Part shown: one piece after another, positions 24,627 to 34,000 of the stretch
How positions within the stretch are numbered: position 1 is the stretch's first letter
Layout of the letters: each line of letters starts with the position of its first letter
Program-made: the position numbers and the translations under genes
The notes under the pieces: generated by a model
The model's input: only the letters and a program-made list of their open reading frames with translations
Told to the model about the DNA's origin: nothing
Database searches by the model: none
Source: Desulfosporosinus sp. OT
GTDB lineage: Bacteria; Bacillota; Desulfitobacteriia; Desulfitobacteriales; Desulfitobacteriaceae
Direction: 5' to 3'
Length of the DNA: 64,000 nucleotides
Assembly (NCBI RefSeq): GCF_000224515.1
Contig: NZ_AGAF01000064.1
Coordinates: forward strand, 1 to 64,000

Positions 24627-25223
24627 TTACTTTGCCTCGGATAATTCCGACATCGCCTGCATAACTCGATTGGCAATCCATTCTCGACGATTTTCCACCC
24701 CTACGGGAGCCTTTAACATTTCAGCTGTCAACGGCTTACCAACCACGACTCCAAGCTTTCCCCATCCTTTGGTAAGCAAGTGCCGTGTTCCGTGCACCTT
24801 TATGGGGACAACAGACGCTTTGCTTTTATCCATCAATAGTACAATTCCTGGCAGGCCTTTTGGGCTTGCCCCTGTCTTTGATCGTGCCCCTTCAGGGAAA
24901 AGCCCAAGTACACGGCCCTCTTTTAAAACCCCAAGAGACTGTCTGATGGCGTTAATATCGCCCTGCCCTTGTTTAACTGGGAAGGCACCAAGCTTTAAAA
25001 GAATCCGCCCTAAGACAGGTATCGAGAATAATTCTTCTTTGACCATAAAGAAAACCTGACGTGACAGACTACTTGCTGCGACAATAGGATCCCAAAAATT
25101 AACTTGATTAAGCGCTAAAATAACAGGGCCTTCGCTTGGCATATTTTCTACACCTTGCATTTTCCAGCCCATTAACCGGAACTGAAAGCGAAACACTCTT
25201 TTCATAAAATCGTATAACGTCAT
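24627..25223 (-). CDS. PlsC-like acyltransferase with altered catalytic motifs
   Basis: A 198-residue protein that aligns with 1-acylglycerol-3-phosphate acyltransferases. Motif III (FPEGARS) and motif IV (VPIKVHGT) are present. Motif I, normally NHxxxxD, reads NQVNFWD with Gln40 in place of the catalytic His. Motif II, normally FPVxR, reads FPVKQ with Gln85 for Arg. It may be catalytically dead or have changed function; sequencing error is unlikely at two sites. It overlaps cmk by four bases and has a good GGAGG site. Confidence 0.85.
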   Translation of the reverse strand: MTLYDFMKRVFRFQFRLMGWKMQGVENMPSEGPVILALNQVNFWDPIVAASSLSRQVFFMVKEELFSIPVLGRILLKLGAFPVKQGQGDINAIRQSLGVLKEGRVLGLFPEGARSKTGASPKGLPGIVLLMDKSKASVVPIKVHGTRHLLTKGWGKLGVVVGKPLTAEMLKAPVGVENRREWIANRVMQAMSELSEAK

Positions 25224-25900
25224 CTTTCGTCCTCCCGTGTTAACGCTACAATTTTAGCTACTATCCCCTCTACACTCAAGCCCGTAGTATCCAGAATGAC
25301 AGCATCTTGAGCAGGCTGTAACGGAGAAACTTTTCTCCCAATATCCTGACAGTCGCGTTTTTGCATGTCATGAGTCACTTCTTCAAAAGAAACATTTTTC
25401 CCTGCATTTAATAGTTCCCCCCACCGACGCCTCGCTCGTTCTTCAAGGGTTGCCGTTAAGTAGATTTTAACATCAGCATCGGGCAGTACATGGGTACCGA
25501 TATCACGACCATCCATAACCACCCCCCCTCTTTTTGCCGCCTCGCGTTGCAATTCAACCAAACGTTCCCTGACCCCAGTATAAGACGCAACAATTGGAAC
25601 AGCTCGTGAAATTTCCGGACTTCTTATAGCCTGCGTGACATTCTCACCATCACACCATACAGTTCTTTCCTCCGAGTGATCCAGAACAACCTCTGTAGTT
25701 CTAGCGATTTTACTTACGCGTGGTTCATCTTCTATTTGAATTTCATTTTTCAGTGCTTTATAAGCGATTGCCCGATACATAGCACCTGTGTCCACATAGA
25801 AAAGATTTAATTTCTTCGCTACGAGCTTAGCAACCGTACTTTTTCCAGCACCAGCTGGCCCATCGATAGCGATTTGTAAAGTGGGTTGTTGTTGATTCAC
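25220..25900 (-). CDS. cmk: Cytidylate kinase
   Basis: A 226-residue kinase that phosphorylates CMP and dCMP with ATP. The P-loop GPAGAGKST lies near residue 15, followed by [14 protein letters not shown] and [24 protein letters not shown] 25900 follows AAAGGAGG. It is translationally coupled to the plsC-like gene, and ispH-S1 follows; the order cmk, plsC, ispH-rpsA is conserved in Clostridia. Confidence 0.96.
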   Translation of the reverse strand: MNQQQPTLQIAIDGPAGAGKSTVAKLVAKKLNLFYVDTGAMYRAIAYKALKNEIQIEDEPRVSKIARTTEVVLDHSEERTVWCDGENVTQAIRSPEISRAVPIVASYTGVRERLVELQREAAKRGGVVMDGRDIGTHVLPDADVKIYLTATLEERARRRWGELLNAGKNVSFEEVTHDMQKRDCQDIGRKVSPLQPAQDAVILDTTGLSVEGIVAKIVALTREDER

Positions 25901-25916
25901 CTTAAAATCCTCCTTT

Positions 25917-26642
25917 TTAAATCGATAGCCCTGCGGCGATCAGTGTAGCAACAATGTTATTTAACGCATGTAGCGCAACAGAAGGATAAAGGGATCTGTA
26001 CTTGTTATAAAGGTAAACCAGAGATATTCCTAAGATGAAACGAGGAAAGAATCCATAAGCTTGGAGATGAAGACCAGAAAATATGACGGCACTAATCACA
26101 GCTGCAGTCCATTTTCCAAAGTGCGCTTGTAAACCTCCAAAAACTATTCCTCTAAATAATGTTTCTTCCACTAAGGGAGCTAAGACACCAGCTAAGATCA
26201 AATTAAGAATCAAAGTATACCAAGTGGTCTGCCCCAGCAACTTGCTATAAACATCCGTGCTTGGAGGGGTTAACCCATACTTTAAAAGGACAAGGGCATA
26301 ACAAATATTGATGGCCCAAGTTATGGCATACAATACTAAGACCTTTGATAGTATTGTTCTCAAGGACACAGCTTGCCAACCAAAATCTGCCCATTCCCAA
26401 TGTCGCATTTTTTTTAGCACCCAAATCAGAAATACAAAGGACAGCTGAGTCATAAATGCATTCAAATACATTAATACGCGTTCATGAGGCCACCACTCCA
26501 TTATCCTGAACGTTCCGTAAGCCAATAGGATGTATATAAAAACAATCCCACCTAAAATCAAGGCAAGATCTACCCAATCTAATTTTCGTTTCTGAAGCAG
26601 GGTCTCAACCTGGGCTAAATTTGCTTCGGTTTCCTTGTCCAT
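25917..26642 (-). CDS. CPBP-family intramembrane metalloprotease
   Basis: A 241-residue membrane protein with about six or seven segments and the CPBP (Abi) motifs [22 protein letters not shown] and HALNNIVA, whose Glu and His residues bind the catalytic zinc. Family members are prenyl-protease-like; the substrate here is unknown. GGAGG precedes ATG 26642. It lies directly upstream of cmk. Confidence 0.88.
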   Translation of the reverse strand: MDKETEANLAQVETLLQKRKLDWVDLALILGGIVFIYILLAYGTFRIMEWWPHERVLMYLNAFMTQLSFVFLIWVLKKMRHWEWADFGWQAVSLRTILSKVLVLYAITWAINICYALVLLKYGLTPPSTDVYSKLLGQTTWYTLILNLILAGVLAPLVEETLFRGIVFGGLQAHFGKWTAAVISAVIFSGLHLQAYGFFPRFILGISLVYLYNKYRSLYPSVALHALNNIVATLIAAGLSI

Positions 26643-26724
26643 ACTAACCTCCGTCTTTCCTCACTTTGACACATATTTCTTTGATTATTTTCCCAGACTA
26701 AACCCTAAAGGAAGGAGGATTTAT

Positions 26725-27045
26725 ATGCATTCACCGAACAACATAACACTCCAAATATATCATCGTTATTTTAAAATTCCCTTAGAACGCTATTTCAATA
26801 CAGTGGCCGATTTCCTAGATCCCTGGGATGAGCGTGCCTATCAGTTTGTTGTAAATCAATACCTAGAAGAAATGAAGGATAGCGGCATCGTAGGAATGGT
26901 ACGACAAGAAAAGGACGAGAATTATGTTTATCTGGATGCTGCGGTCCGTTACCCGCTGACCATGGATGGTCGAGTGTCACCTGTAGCCATGGACGGCGAG
27001 AAGGGACCGCTGACCATTGACTCGAACAAGGATGTTCGAGGTTAG
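26725..27045 (+). CDS. Small protein of unknown function with repeat-derived C-terminus
   Basis: A 106-residue protein. Residues 1-76 look like an ordinary soluble protein (IYHRYFKIPLERYFNTVADFL, ERAYQFVVNQYLEEM). From about residue 77 the coding sequence is the dispersed family A repeat (PLTMDGRVSPVAMDGEKGPL), ending in its first 38-bp unit. The original C-terminus was probably replaced by repeat insertion. GGAAGGAGG before ATG 26725 is strong. Family unknown. Confidence 0.65.
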   Translation: MHSPNNITLQIYHRYFKIPLERYFNTVADFLDPWDERAYQFVVNQYLEEMKDSGIVGMVRQEKDENYVYLDAAVRYPLTMDGRVSPVAMDGEKGPLTIDSNKDVRG

Positions 27046-27235
27046 AGCGCCACCAAGACTCAAACAAGGATGTTTGAGGTTAGAGCATCGCCATGACTCG
27101 AACAAAGACGTTCGAGGTTAGAACACCGCCCGAAGACACTGTCTTCGCACGTATTAGCCTTCTTGCAGGATGGCGAGGTGTCGTGATGGCAAGGCGCCGT
27201 GATGGTCGAGTGTCAACTGTAGCCATGAATGAACC
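26951..27235. repeat. Dispersed modular repeat, family A, copy at 27 kb
   Basis: Module 1 is three tandem units of exactly 38 bp, each with a hairpin: 27021-27040 (CTCGAACA...TGTTCGAG), 27059-27078 (CTCAAACA...TGTTTGAG) and 27097-27116. Module 2 follows: the palindrome CGAAGACACTGTCTTCG (27131-27147), GCACGTATTAGCCTTCTTGCAGG, and two GTCGTGATGG-type ends. The left flank encodes the C-terminus of the preceding gene and the right flank touches the HAD gene stop. Confidence 0.85.
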
Positions 27236-27237
27236 AG

Positions 27238-27900
27238 TTAAACAAGGTCAAATAATAACAATTTTTCTAAATCCCTGACGCTTTGAACAATGAAATCAGG
27301 GGAGGCAACGCTTAATTCTTCAATCGTCCCATAACCATATCCAACCGAAATGACATCAATACCGTTAGCTCTAGCGCCTTGGACGTCATAACGGCGATCA
27401 CCAATCATTACCGTTTTAGACTGTGATCCTGCTGGCACTTTTTTCAGTACCTCCGCAATCAATACATCCTTCTCTACAAATTGACCGTTCAACTCGCTTC
27501 CCATGATAACACTAAAGTAAGAATCCAGTGAGAAATGTTGAAGGATTTTTTCAGCAAAGACTTTGGGTTTTGAGGTCGCCAACAAATGCTTACAGCCCTT
27601 TACCACTAATTGAGAGAGTAGCTCAGGGATCCCCGGGTAAACGGTATTTTCATAGAGACCTATCTCCCGATAACGCTCCCGATAAATAGTGATGGCTCGA
27701 TTCAGTAGAGTTTCATCTGTCGTTTGCAGCAAGGTTCTAAAACTTTCTTTTAACGGTGGACCAATAATCCAGTCTAAATCATCAACCTCGCCAAGAGGAT
27801 AACCCAACCGATTTAGGGCGTATTGAACAGATAGGGTAACCCCTACCTTAGGGTCTGTCAATGTTCCATCTAAATCCCAAAGCAACACATCATAATGCAC
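27238..27900 (-). CDS. HAD-family phosphatase (phosphoglycolate phosphatase-like)
   Basis: A 220-residue HAD hydrolase: motif I DLDGTLTD near residue 9, motif II LATSKPK, and motif III IGDRRYDVQGARANGIDVI. The helical cap lies at about residues 20-85. It removes phosphate from a small molecule; 2-phosphoglycolate or pyrophosphate are possible substrates, not decidable here. GTG 27900 follows GGAGG. Its 3' end abuts the family A repeat. Confidence 0.88.
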   Translation of the reverse strand: MHYDVLLWDLDGTLTDPKVGVTLSVQYALNRLGYPLGEVDDLDWIIGPPLKESFRTLLQTTDETLLNRAITIYRERYREIGLYENTVYPGIPELLSQLVVKGCKHLLATSKPKVFAEKILQHFSLDSYFSVIMGSELNGQFVEKDVLIAEVLKKVPAGSQSKTVMIGDRRYDVQGARANGIDVISVGYGYGTIEELSVASPDFIVQSVRDLEKLLLFDLV

Positions 27901-27987
27901 AATAACGCCTCCAAGCTAATTTCCTTAAATTCTCTGGATGAATTCAACCCGAAAGGGCCATTCTAAAACTAAAGGAGGGATTTGAAA

Positions 27988-28197
27988 ATGTTTTATCGTC
28001 AAAGACAACACCACCATGCCCACGGATTGTTCTTTGTTCTTAGTCTCATCGTAGCTTTTATACTGGGTCGAAAATCCGAAAAGTATGGCTATACCATTAT
28101 ATCACGAGGATGCGGATGCTCTAATGAGGATGAGGTTAACGATGATGAGATGGATATGATGGACGATTTCAAAGCGAACAATAACTTTCCACAATAA
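27988..28197 (+). CDS. Small single-pass membrane protein
   Basis: A 69-residue protein: His-rich start (RQRQHHHAHG), one membrane segment (LFFVLSLIVAFILG), a CGC motif, and an acidic tail (NEDEVNDDEMDMMDD). ATG 27988 follows GGAGGG. A strong terminator follows, so it is a single-gene unit. The His-rich end and acidic tail might bind metal; function unknown. Confidence 0.7.
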   Translation: MFYRQRQHHHAHGLFFVLSLIVAFILGRKSEKYGYTIISRGCGCSNEDEVNDDEMDMMDDFKANNNFPQ

Positions 28198-28230
28198 CTT
28201 ATGACGTTCACGTACTTAACAATAATCCAA

Positions 28231-28259
28231 ACTCCGAGCTTTCCTCGGAGTTTTTTTTG
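28231..28259 (+). terminator. Rho-independent terminator
   Basis: ACTCCGAG-CTTTC-CTCGGAGT followed by eight T, 33 bases after the small membrane protein stop. Confidence 0.92.
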
Positions 28260-28299
28260 TTTATGCCAAGTCAAATAGTTTCCTCTCAAGACCGATGTT

Positions 28300-28330
28300 C
28301 TAACTTCGAACATCCTTGTTCGAGTCATCG
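28300..28330 (-). repeat. Family A repeat, single module 1 unit in reverse
   Basis: The minus strand reads GACTCGAACAAGGATGTTCGAAGTTAGAACATCG, one unit of the 38-bp module, with hairpin at 28305-28324. It lies between the terminator at 28231 and the zinc-dependent PLC-like gene. Confidence 0.75.
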
Positions 28331-28369
28331 TCGCGCCCGTGATTTAGCGCAAGCTAGGTTTTCTTTATA

Positions 28370-29347
28370 TCATACCTGTAAACGGTGTTCAATGGGTTCT
28401 AGCCGAAAAAATTTCATTTGCGTTACAGGTACATAGGATAATCCGCTGTCAAGCGACAGTGGCGGAAGATCTCGGAGAACTATAGGCCATTTTTCCGTTG
28501 AGTATGTACCTAATTGTTCAAATAAATTAATAACCTTCTCAACACTCATATCATAGAGTTGATCTAAAGTCATTTCATAGGGTTCACCGGTAACGGGATG
28601 TAACCACTCTAAACTGGCATCAAAAAATGATAAGTTCAGCGGTTGTGGGTAGAACAAAGCTTCCAGCTTTTCTACCGATGGATGTCCCAAACGCCGGTAA
28701 AGAGCTAACACCCGCCAAGGGATTGACCAGCTAAAAGCCGTTTGAAGAAAGCGGTGATTACGCCATGCCTTTTCAAAATGCGCAATGATGCTTTTATCTT
28801 CATTATAAGCATAATGCCCAATAAACAGTTTAAACGCTTGGCGCCCGGATTCTCCCACCTCACGCCAGAGATGAATCAAGTCTGTTGGATATTCGATTGG
28901 ATCAATGGTCTCTAACCAAAGATCGATGGCAGTTTCTAATAAACGATGACGAAACACGGCCTTGCCCCGTTCCAGCGAGTTCTCAGCAAAATAGTTTCCG
29001 CTCATATAATAAACCATGGGATGGAAGGTGCTGTCGGCTACAAAGTGTGTCAACATGCCAAGCACAAAAGCCAGATGGGCATGTTTATTCTTCTGAGTAA
29101 GTGCTGTTTCCATTATTTCAATTAGTGGGAGCAGGGTATTCTCCCCATTCACGCCATGGAGTTGGTTGGCAACTCGCTCGATACTCGCTTCAGTCGGTTT
29201 GGACAAATCATAAAAAGCAATATCATGGGCAACCGCACCAAAATAATATAGAGCAGGATTGTTGGCAATGATTTCCCCAACCATCGCCGGGACTCCCCTT
29301 TGCCACGCTTCGCGAGCTATATGCCAGTGTGTTAGTTCCTTCGGCAC
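28370..29347 (-). CDS. Zinc-dependent phospholipase C-like protein
   Basis: A 325-residue protein with the zinc-dependent PLC fold pattern: HWHIA near the start, YYFGAVAHDIAFYD, then HLAFVLGMLTHFVADSTFHPMVYY. These give the His and Asp residues for metal sites. No signal peptide is seen, so it probably acts in the cytosol or at the inner membrane face. GTG 29347 follows GAGGAGGGG. The substrate is unknown. Confidence 0.8.
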   Translation of the reverse strand: MPKELTHWHIAREAWQRGVPAMVGEIIANNPALYYFGAVAHDIAFYDLSKPTEASIERVANQLHGVNGENTLLPLIEIMETALTQKNKHAHLAFVLGMLTHFVADSTFHPMVYYMSGNYFAENSLERGKAVFRHRLLETAIDLWLETIDPIEYPTDLIHLWREVGESGRQAFKLFIGHYAYNEDKSIIAHFEKAWRNHRFLQTAFSWSIPWRVLALYRRLGHPSVEKLEALFYPQPLNLSFFDASLEWLHPVTGEPYEMTLDQLYDMSVEKVINLFEQLGTYSTEKWPIVLRDLPPLSLDSGLSYVPVTQMKFFRLEPIEHRLQV

Positions 29348-29899
29348 TGAACCCCTCCTCTCCAACCCCAATAATTCTCCTTAAACTGTCAATCTCCTGC
29401 TATGTAGTAGGTCCTAATATAGGACATTACTTTAAGTAAATGCCCAAGACTTTCAAGGTTCAGCCACACCTTCATACTATTTATTCTGACGTGAGATTAG
29501 ACAGGAGGAATCTGGGCAAAGCCATGACGGAGAAAGCATCCTCTAACAGAATAGACCTTTTTGCAGTAAGAATTGTGATCGAATTAACCAACACGCTTTT
29601 AAATGTAACATTTATGTTTCGTATTTTAAATTATTTTAAATCAATTATTTTTAACCAAGTAATTTATCGAAATATATATTTTTTATTTAAAAGATCAAAA
29701 ATTATTCCTCAAATCGTAAAATGAATATAGGTTAATCATATCTAATTTATTAATTATTATATTAGTCAGTCATAAACAATCTTACCTTCAATTCCCTGTT
29801 GATATCTAAGACTATTATTGCTATAGTTCTATTTGTCTTCACAAACTTTTAACATTTTATTTGCATAATGATTATATTGATTAGAGAGGAGTTTTTTGC
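29348..29899. other. A/T-rich intergenic region upstream of the surface protein gene
   Basis: No reliable gene. Positions 29600-29880 are strongly A/T rich. A 94-codon rightward frame at 29440-29724 has no ribosome site and an unnatural composition. The last 70 bases probably contain the promoter of the RCC1/CWB2 gene, but no clear -35/-10 pair was fixed. Confidence 0.5.
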
Positions 29900-32098
29900 T
29901 TGAAAACTTTATATTCAGGATTTACAGGACTTCTAGCTTTAATCATGATTATTGCTTCGACAATAGTTCCAGTCCCTCTGTTGGGTGGACCCACACCCGT
30001 GTTGGCATCCACGGATGCTAGACCTGCAGCAGCTTCCTCCCAACTGGCTGCGGGCGCTAACTTTGGCTTAGCGGTCGACGCTCAAGGAAATGTATGGGCC
30101 TGGGGCGACAATTCCGAGGGCCAATTAGGACAGGGAGTTGCTGACACCAATCCTGTCGCCACTCCGATTCAAGTCAAGGATCTTACAAATGTCATTTCTG
30201 TTTCCGCCGGAGGTGTCCATGCTTTGGCCTTGAAAGCTGACGGGACCGTCTGGGCCTGGGGCAACAATGAGACAGATCAACTTGGCGTTGACCAGGCTTC
30301 TCCGATTGCCATTCCCAGACAGGTAGAAGGTCTACAAAACATTGTGGCTATAGCCGCAGGGTTAGAGTTCAGCCTGGCCCTAAGTTCCGATGGCAAAGTG
30401 TGGGCTTGGGGCGCCAATGAGTATAAACAGATTAATTATTTCAGTGACGCAATCAAAATCGCCACGCCACAGATAGTCAATAATCTGTCCGGGGTAGTTA
30501 AAATAGCTGCCGGTAGCGCCTGGTGTCTGGCTCTCAAAAACGATGGCACAGTCTGGACATGGGGGGCTCAAAAAGTTCCTATGGGAAATGACGATCAAGA
30601 CGGCGAAGTCACAAACATTACTAACTTAACCCAAATTAACGGAATTTCAGATGTTATCAGTGTTTCAGCTGGTTATAGCCACAGCTTGGCTTTAAAAGGA
30701 GACGGAACTGTCTGGGGATGGGGCAGCAATGAACTTCTGCAACTGGGCAGCCATGATCAACAGTGGTTCGACTCACCAGTTCAGATTTCTCCTCTGAAAA
30801 ACGTGACGACAGTGAGTGCCGGGGCTTACCTGACGATGGCTCTAACCAATGATGGAACAGTTTGGACCCTAGGAGGCAACATCTACGGACAGCTTGGCAA
30901 TGGCATAAAAGCTGACAGCCTACCGATTACAGCCTATCCGGTAAAGGCTAGTAATATCACACAAGCCACCAGCATCTCTGCAGGCTATGGCTTTGCCCTA
31001 GGACGGGCCCTAGGCAGTGTTTGGGGCTGGGGCGATAATTCTAAAGGCCAATTAGGCGCGGGTATTGTCAACGTGATGGGAGAAGACGACTATGACGGGA
31101 CTTATGCACCGATCAGCGGCCAGCTCAGTCTTTATCCAACGTCTGCGCCCTATCTGAGCCGAGTATCAGGCAATGATGCCGTAAATACTGCAGCCGAGAT
31201 TGCTAAAGAAGGCTGGCCGAATGGTTCTTCAACGGTAATCCTAGCTACGGTGATCAATTTCCCGGATGCTCTAGCTGCAGCGACACTTGCTCATCAATTC
31301 GATGCACCGATTCTGCTTACCAACAGCAAAACACTCGATCCTGCTATTCAAGCGGAAATAAAGCAGCTTAATCCGACTAAGATTATTATTGTAGGCGGGA
31401 AAGCCGTTGTTTCCGAGACGATTGAAGATTCACTGAAACAGAAGTATAGCGATGTTACCCGCCTAGCTGGTTGGGATCAATATGAAACTGCCGCTAAAAT
31501 TGCCGATTATTACTACTCTGTCAACCCTGATGCTCCGAAAAAAGTCGTTATTGCTAATGGTGACAACTTCCCCGATGCGCTTTCTATCTCATCCTGGGCA
31601 GCTTACAACCATATTCCAATTCTCTTAACTAAGAATAACCAACTGCCTAACTCTACTTCTACTGCACTCCAGCAGCATGACATTGCAGATGCTATATTAG
31701 TAGGAGGACGAGCAGTAATTAATGATGAAGTGGCCAATGCCATTACCACTACCGTCTCAACCCATTGGGACTCCAATGATGAAAACAGAAGCCTTGTACG
31801 TTACTGGGGAATGGATCAGTATGAGACCAGTGTCGCAGTAGCCAGGGGGTTACGCACCGATATTACTGCCCTTGTAATCGCTACTGGTGAAAACTTCCCC
31901 GATGCCCTCGCTGGATCTGCGCTAGCCGCGCGCACTGGCAGCCCCATTATCTTAGTCGACAAGCAATTAACAAAAGCTAGCGTGATGAACTTCTTAGCTG
32001 ACAACAGTGGTCAGATTCGTAGAATCTACCTTCTAGGCGGAAAAGCGGTCATCCCGGATTCTTCCTCGACATATATAAGTCGGTATATGGCTGGGTAA
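29900..32098 (+). CDS. Secreted RCC1-repeat protein with three CWB2 cell-wall-binding repeats
   Basis: A 732-residue exported protein. A signal peptide covers about residues 1-36 (hydrophobic core GLLALIMIIASTIVP, then VLASTDA). Seven RCC1 blades at about 45-400 are marked by AWGDNSEGQLG, AWGNNETDQLG, AWGANEYKQ, TWGAQKVP, GWGSNELLQLG, TLGGNIYGQLG and GWGDNSKGQLG. Three CWB2 repeats follow at about 412-730, each with NFPDAL and VGG/LGG-KAV, which bind wall polymers. It is probably a surface-anchored beta-propeller adhesin or enzyme scaffold. TTG 29900 follows AGAGGAG. Confidence 0.9.
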   Translation: MKTLYSGFTGLLALIMIIASTIVPVPLLGGPTPVLASTDARPAAASSQLAAGANFGLAVDAQGNVWAWGDNSEGQLGQGVADTNPVATPIQVKDLTNVISVSAGGVHALALKADGTVWAWGNNETDQLGVDQASPIAIPRQVEGLQNIVAIAAGLEFSLALSSDGKVWAWGANEYKQINYFSDAIKIATPQIVNNLSGVVKIAAGSAWCLALKNDGTVWTWGAQKVPMGNDDQDGEVTNITNLTQINGISDVISVSAGYSHSLALKGDGTVWGWGSNELLQLGSHDQQWFDSPVQISPLKNVTTVSAGAYLTMALTNDGTVWTLGGNIYGQLGNGIKADSLPITAYPVKASNITQATSISAGYGFALGRALGSVWGWGDNSKGQLGAGIVNVMGEDDYDGTYAPISGQLSLYPTSAPYLSRVSGNDAVNTAAEIAKEGWPNGSSTVILATVINFPDALAAATLAHQFDAPILLTNSKTLDPAIQAEIKQLNPTKIIIVGGKAVVSETIEDSLKQKYSDVTRLAGWDQYETAAKIADYYYSVNPDAPKKVVIANGDNFPDALSISSWAAYNHIPILLTKNNQLPNSTSTALQQHDIADAILVGGRAVINDEVANAITTTVSTHWDSNDENRSLVRYWGMDQYETSVAVARGLRTDITALVIATGENFPDALAGSALAARTGSPIILVDKQLTKASVMNFLADNSGQIRRIYLLGGKAVIPDSSSTYISRYMAG

Positions 32099-32118
32099 GA
32101 CATTATCTTTGATGCCAA

Positions 32119-32172
32119 AAGAGAGGTGCTACGGAACTTCAGTTTCGCAACACCTCTCTTCTTTTCTCTTTT
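32119..32172. terminator. Bidirectional terminator
   Basis: AAGAGAGGTG (32119-32128) pairs with CACCTCTCTT (32151-32160) between the convergent surface protein and HD-domain genes. T-rich tracts follow on the plus strand. Confidence 0.75.
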
Positions 32173-32193
32173 AATCATTGAGATCTTACAGAC

Positions 32194-32778
32194 TTAGGAA
32201 AGTTCTCCTTTTAATCCTATACTATCGGCTACATTTTGCATACCTTTGATTGTTTCTCCGATGATGTAGTCAAGTTCCATACCCAGCATTTTTGTCCCTT
32301 GCTCAATGACTTCCCGGTTTACACCTGCAGCAAAGCTTTTCTGCTTCCACTTTTTTTTGACCGATTTAAGTTCAAGGTCAAGAATACTCTTGCTTGGTCG
32401 TAAGAGAGCCGTAGCCGCAATTAAACCAGTTAGTTCATCGATGGTGAATAAAATCTGCTCCATCCTATGAATAGGTTCAACATTGCAGCATATCCCCCAG
32501 CCATGACTTTCCACTGCATGGATATAGTCCTCGGGCCAGTTATGTTCCATAAGTATTTCCCTAGCCTTTAGGCAATGTTGTTCAGGATACATTTCGTAAT
32601 CAACATCGTGGAGCAACCCGATAATGCCCCACTTTTCCTTTTCGACTTCTCCTAGAATATCAGCAAAATGAAGCATAACAGCTTCAACAGCCAGAGCATG
32701 CATGATCAGGCTCTGATTTTTATTGTACTTAGTCAAAAGATCGTCGGCTTCTTTTCTTGTTGGTATCATCTGTTCCAC
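32194..32778 (-). CDS. HD-domain protein
   Basis: A protein of about 194 residues with an HD metal-phosphohydrolase pattern: HALAVEAVMLHFA, LLHDVDYEMYPEQH, then ESHGWG and FTIDELTGLIAATALLRP. HD proteins hydrolyse phosphate esters, often of nucleotides; the substrate is unknown. GTG 32778 lies nine bases after GAGGAG; an ATG at 32802 has no site. It is monocistronic, ending at the shared terminator. Confidence 0.85.
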   Translation of the reverse strand: MEQMIPTRKEADDLLTKYNKNQSLIMHALAVEAVMLHFADILGEVEKEKWGIIGLLHDVDYEMYPEQHCLKAREILMEHNWPEDYIHAVESHGWGICCNVEPIHRMEQILFTIDELTGLIAATALLRPSKSILDLELKSVKKKWKQKSFAAGVNREVIEQGTKMLGMELDYIIGETIKGMQNVADSIGLKGELS

Positions 32779-32916
32779 ACTAACTTTCTCCTCATGATTC
32801 ATTTTTTAAAAATACTAATCCTTAATAACTTTAATGTCAACTTGAAAAGGAATTAACTATGTCCTAAGGATTAAACACTCCTCTAAACTTTACGCAACCT
32901 TTTATGCATAATTAGT

Positions 32917-33237
32917 CTAGTGCAGAAACTTATCCAATCCCCAGAACACACTCATCCCAAACACGATTCCCATAAAAAGATTTGGAACAAATCGAGCAAA
33001 AAGAAACGTTAAGAGACCCGCCCATAAATAGGGATTATGGATTACAACGATCGAACCTTTTGGTGTCACTAGCTCCGGAATGACTAGGGCTGCCAGTAAG
33101 GCAATTGGAACCAATTCTATAAAATCTCGGACAAAACCATGGACATTTTTCCCCTTGAACAGCAGGAAAGGTAAAACACGTGCGCCATAAGTGACTATTG
33201 TCATCAATAAAATCGTCTCCAGAAATTGGATAGGCAT
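32917..33237 (-). CDS. azlD: AzlD-family exporter subunit
   Basis: A 106-residue protein with about four membrane segments, matching AzlD (small subunit): TIVTYGARVLPFLLF and VRDFIELVPIALLAALVIPEL. AzlC and AzlD together export branched-chain amino acids in B. subtilis. ATG 33237 follows GGGAGAAG. It follows azlC by 13 bases. Confidence 0.9.
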   Translation of the reverse strand: MPIQFLETILLMTIVTYGARVLPFLLFKGKNVHGFVRDFIELVPIALLAALVIPELVTPKGSIVVIHNPYLWAGLLTFLFARFVPNLFMGIVFGMSVFWGLDKFLH

Positions 33238-33250
33238 AGAACTCTTCTCC

Positions 33251-34000
33251 CTACTTGTTAAGCTTATCGTTTGGCCTTTTGCCGGCAATCGAAAGTGTGT
33301 GTCCTCTTTGACGCCACCATGCCCCAATTCCAGCTGCCAATGCCACACTTAAGATAAGATAAATTTTTCCGGGGATGAGCAACTTAAAGACGACGGCAAG
33401 TAGCGCAGCTAGAAGATATGTCATGGCATTTTTTCTGGTTATAGAGGTCGTCGTCAAAATAATAAATAAGGCCAAAAGAGCAAATTGGAAACCTGAAAAT
33501 TGAATAGGGAGCCATCTCCCAATCAGACCTCCAAGAATCGTAAAAACGAGCCAGGAAGCGAATGCGCCCAGATTAATTCCCAACATAACCTGGCGGCGGT
33601 CTTCTTCTTGGACTACCTCCTTGAGAACTTTCGTGTTGAGCACGAAAGTTTCATCAGTGAGCCCGTGAGCCAAACCTAGAGACCAAGGTAAAGTTCTTGT
33701 TGGGAAAAAAGGAACAACCGAGACACTCATCAACACATGGCGGATATTGACAATGAGTGTAGTTAAGCCAATCATCCAGATGGTAGCTCCTTGATGAAGC
33801 ATTTCAATCGCGATAAACTGTGACGCACCTGCAAAAACAAAGAAAGACATCAGTCCAGCTTCCCAAAAGGTTAAGCCGAACTGAGTCGCTAGAATTCCAA
33901 AGGTCACCGCCACTGGAGCATATCCAATTGCTATTGTTAACGACTGGCGCAAACCATAAGCAAAGCTCTTTCTTATTTCAAGGGATACTGCTTGATTCAT
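33251..34000 (-). CDS. azlC: AzlC-family amino acid exporter subunit
   Basis: A 249-residue membrane protein with AzlC hallmarks: IGYAPVAVTFGILA, FFVFAGASQFIAIEML, NIRHVLMSVSVVPF and LTDETFVLN. It acts with AzlD as an exporter. The start overlaps the aroA stop by four bases, so it is translated with the aromatic pathway; export of an aromatic amino acid or precursor is a possible role, inferred from this coupling only. Confidence 0.92.
   Translation of the reverse strand: MNQAVSLEIRKSFAYGLRQSLTIAIGYAPVAVTFGILATQFGLTFWEAGLMSFFVFAGASQFIAIEMLHQGATIWMIGLTTLIVNIRHVLMSVSVVPFFPTRTLPWSLGLAHGLTDETFVLNTKVLKEVVQEEDRRQVMLGINLGAFASWLVFTILGGLIGRWLPIQFSGFQFALLALFIILTTTSITRKNAMTYLLAALLAVVFKLLIPGKIYLILSVALAAGIGAWWRQRGHTLSIAGKRPNDKLNK

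Noticed and set aside
27021..27116. Regular 38-bp repeats resembling a CRISPR array
   Set aside because: The units are contiguous with no variable spacers, there are only three, and no cas genes are nearby.
27093..27278. Plus-strand frame within family A repeat
   Set aside because: It consists of repeat sequence and runs into the antisense of the HAD gene; no ribosome site.
29510..29550. GGGCAAAGCC and GAGAAAGC resembling a cyclic di-GMP riboswitch
   Set aside because: The GACGCAAAGC core and the expected paired stems are not in the right order; the gap to the next gene is also long.
29440..29724. 94-codon rightward frame
   Set aside because: No ribosome site, odd composition, A/T-rich second half and no family features.
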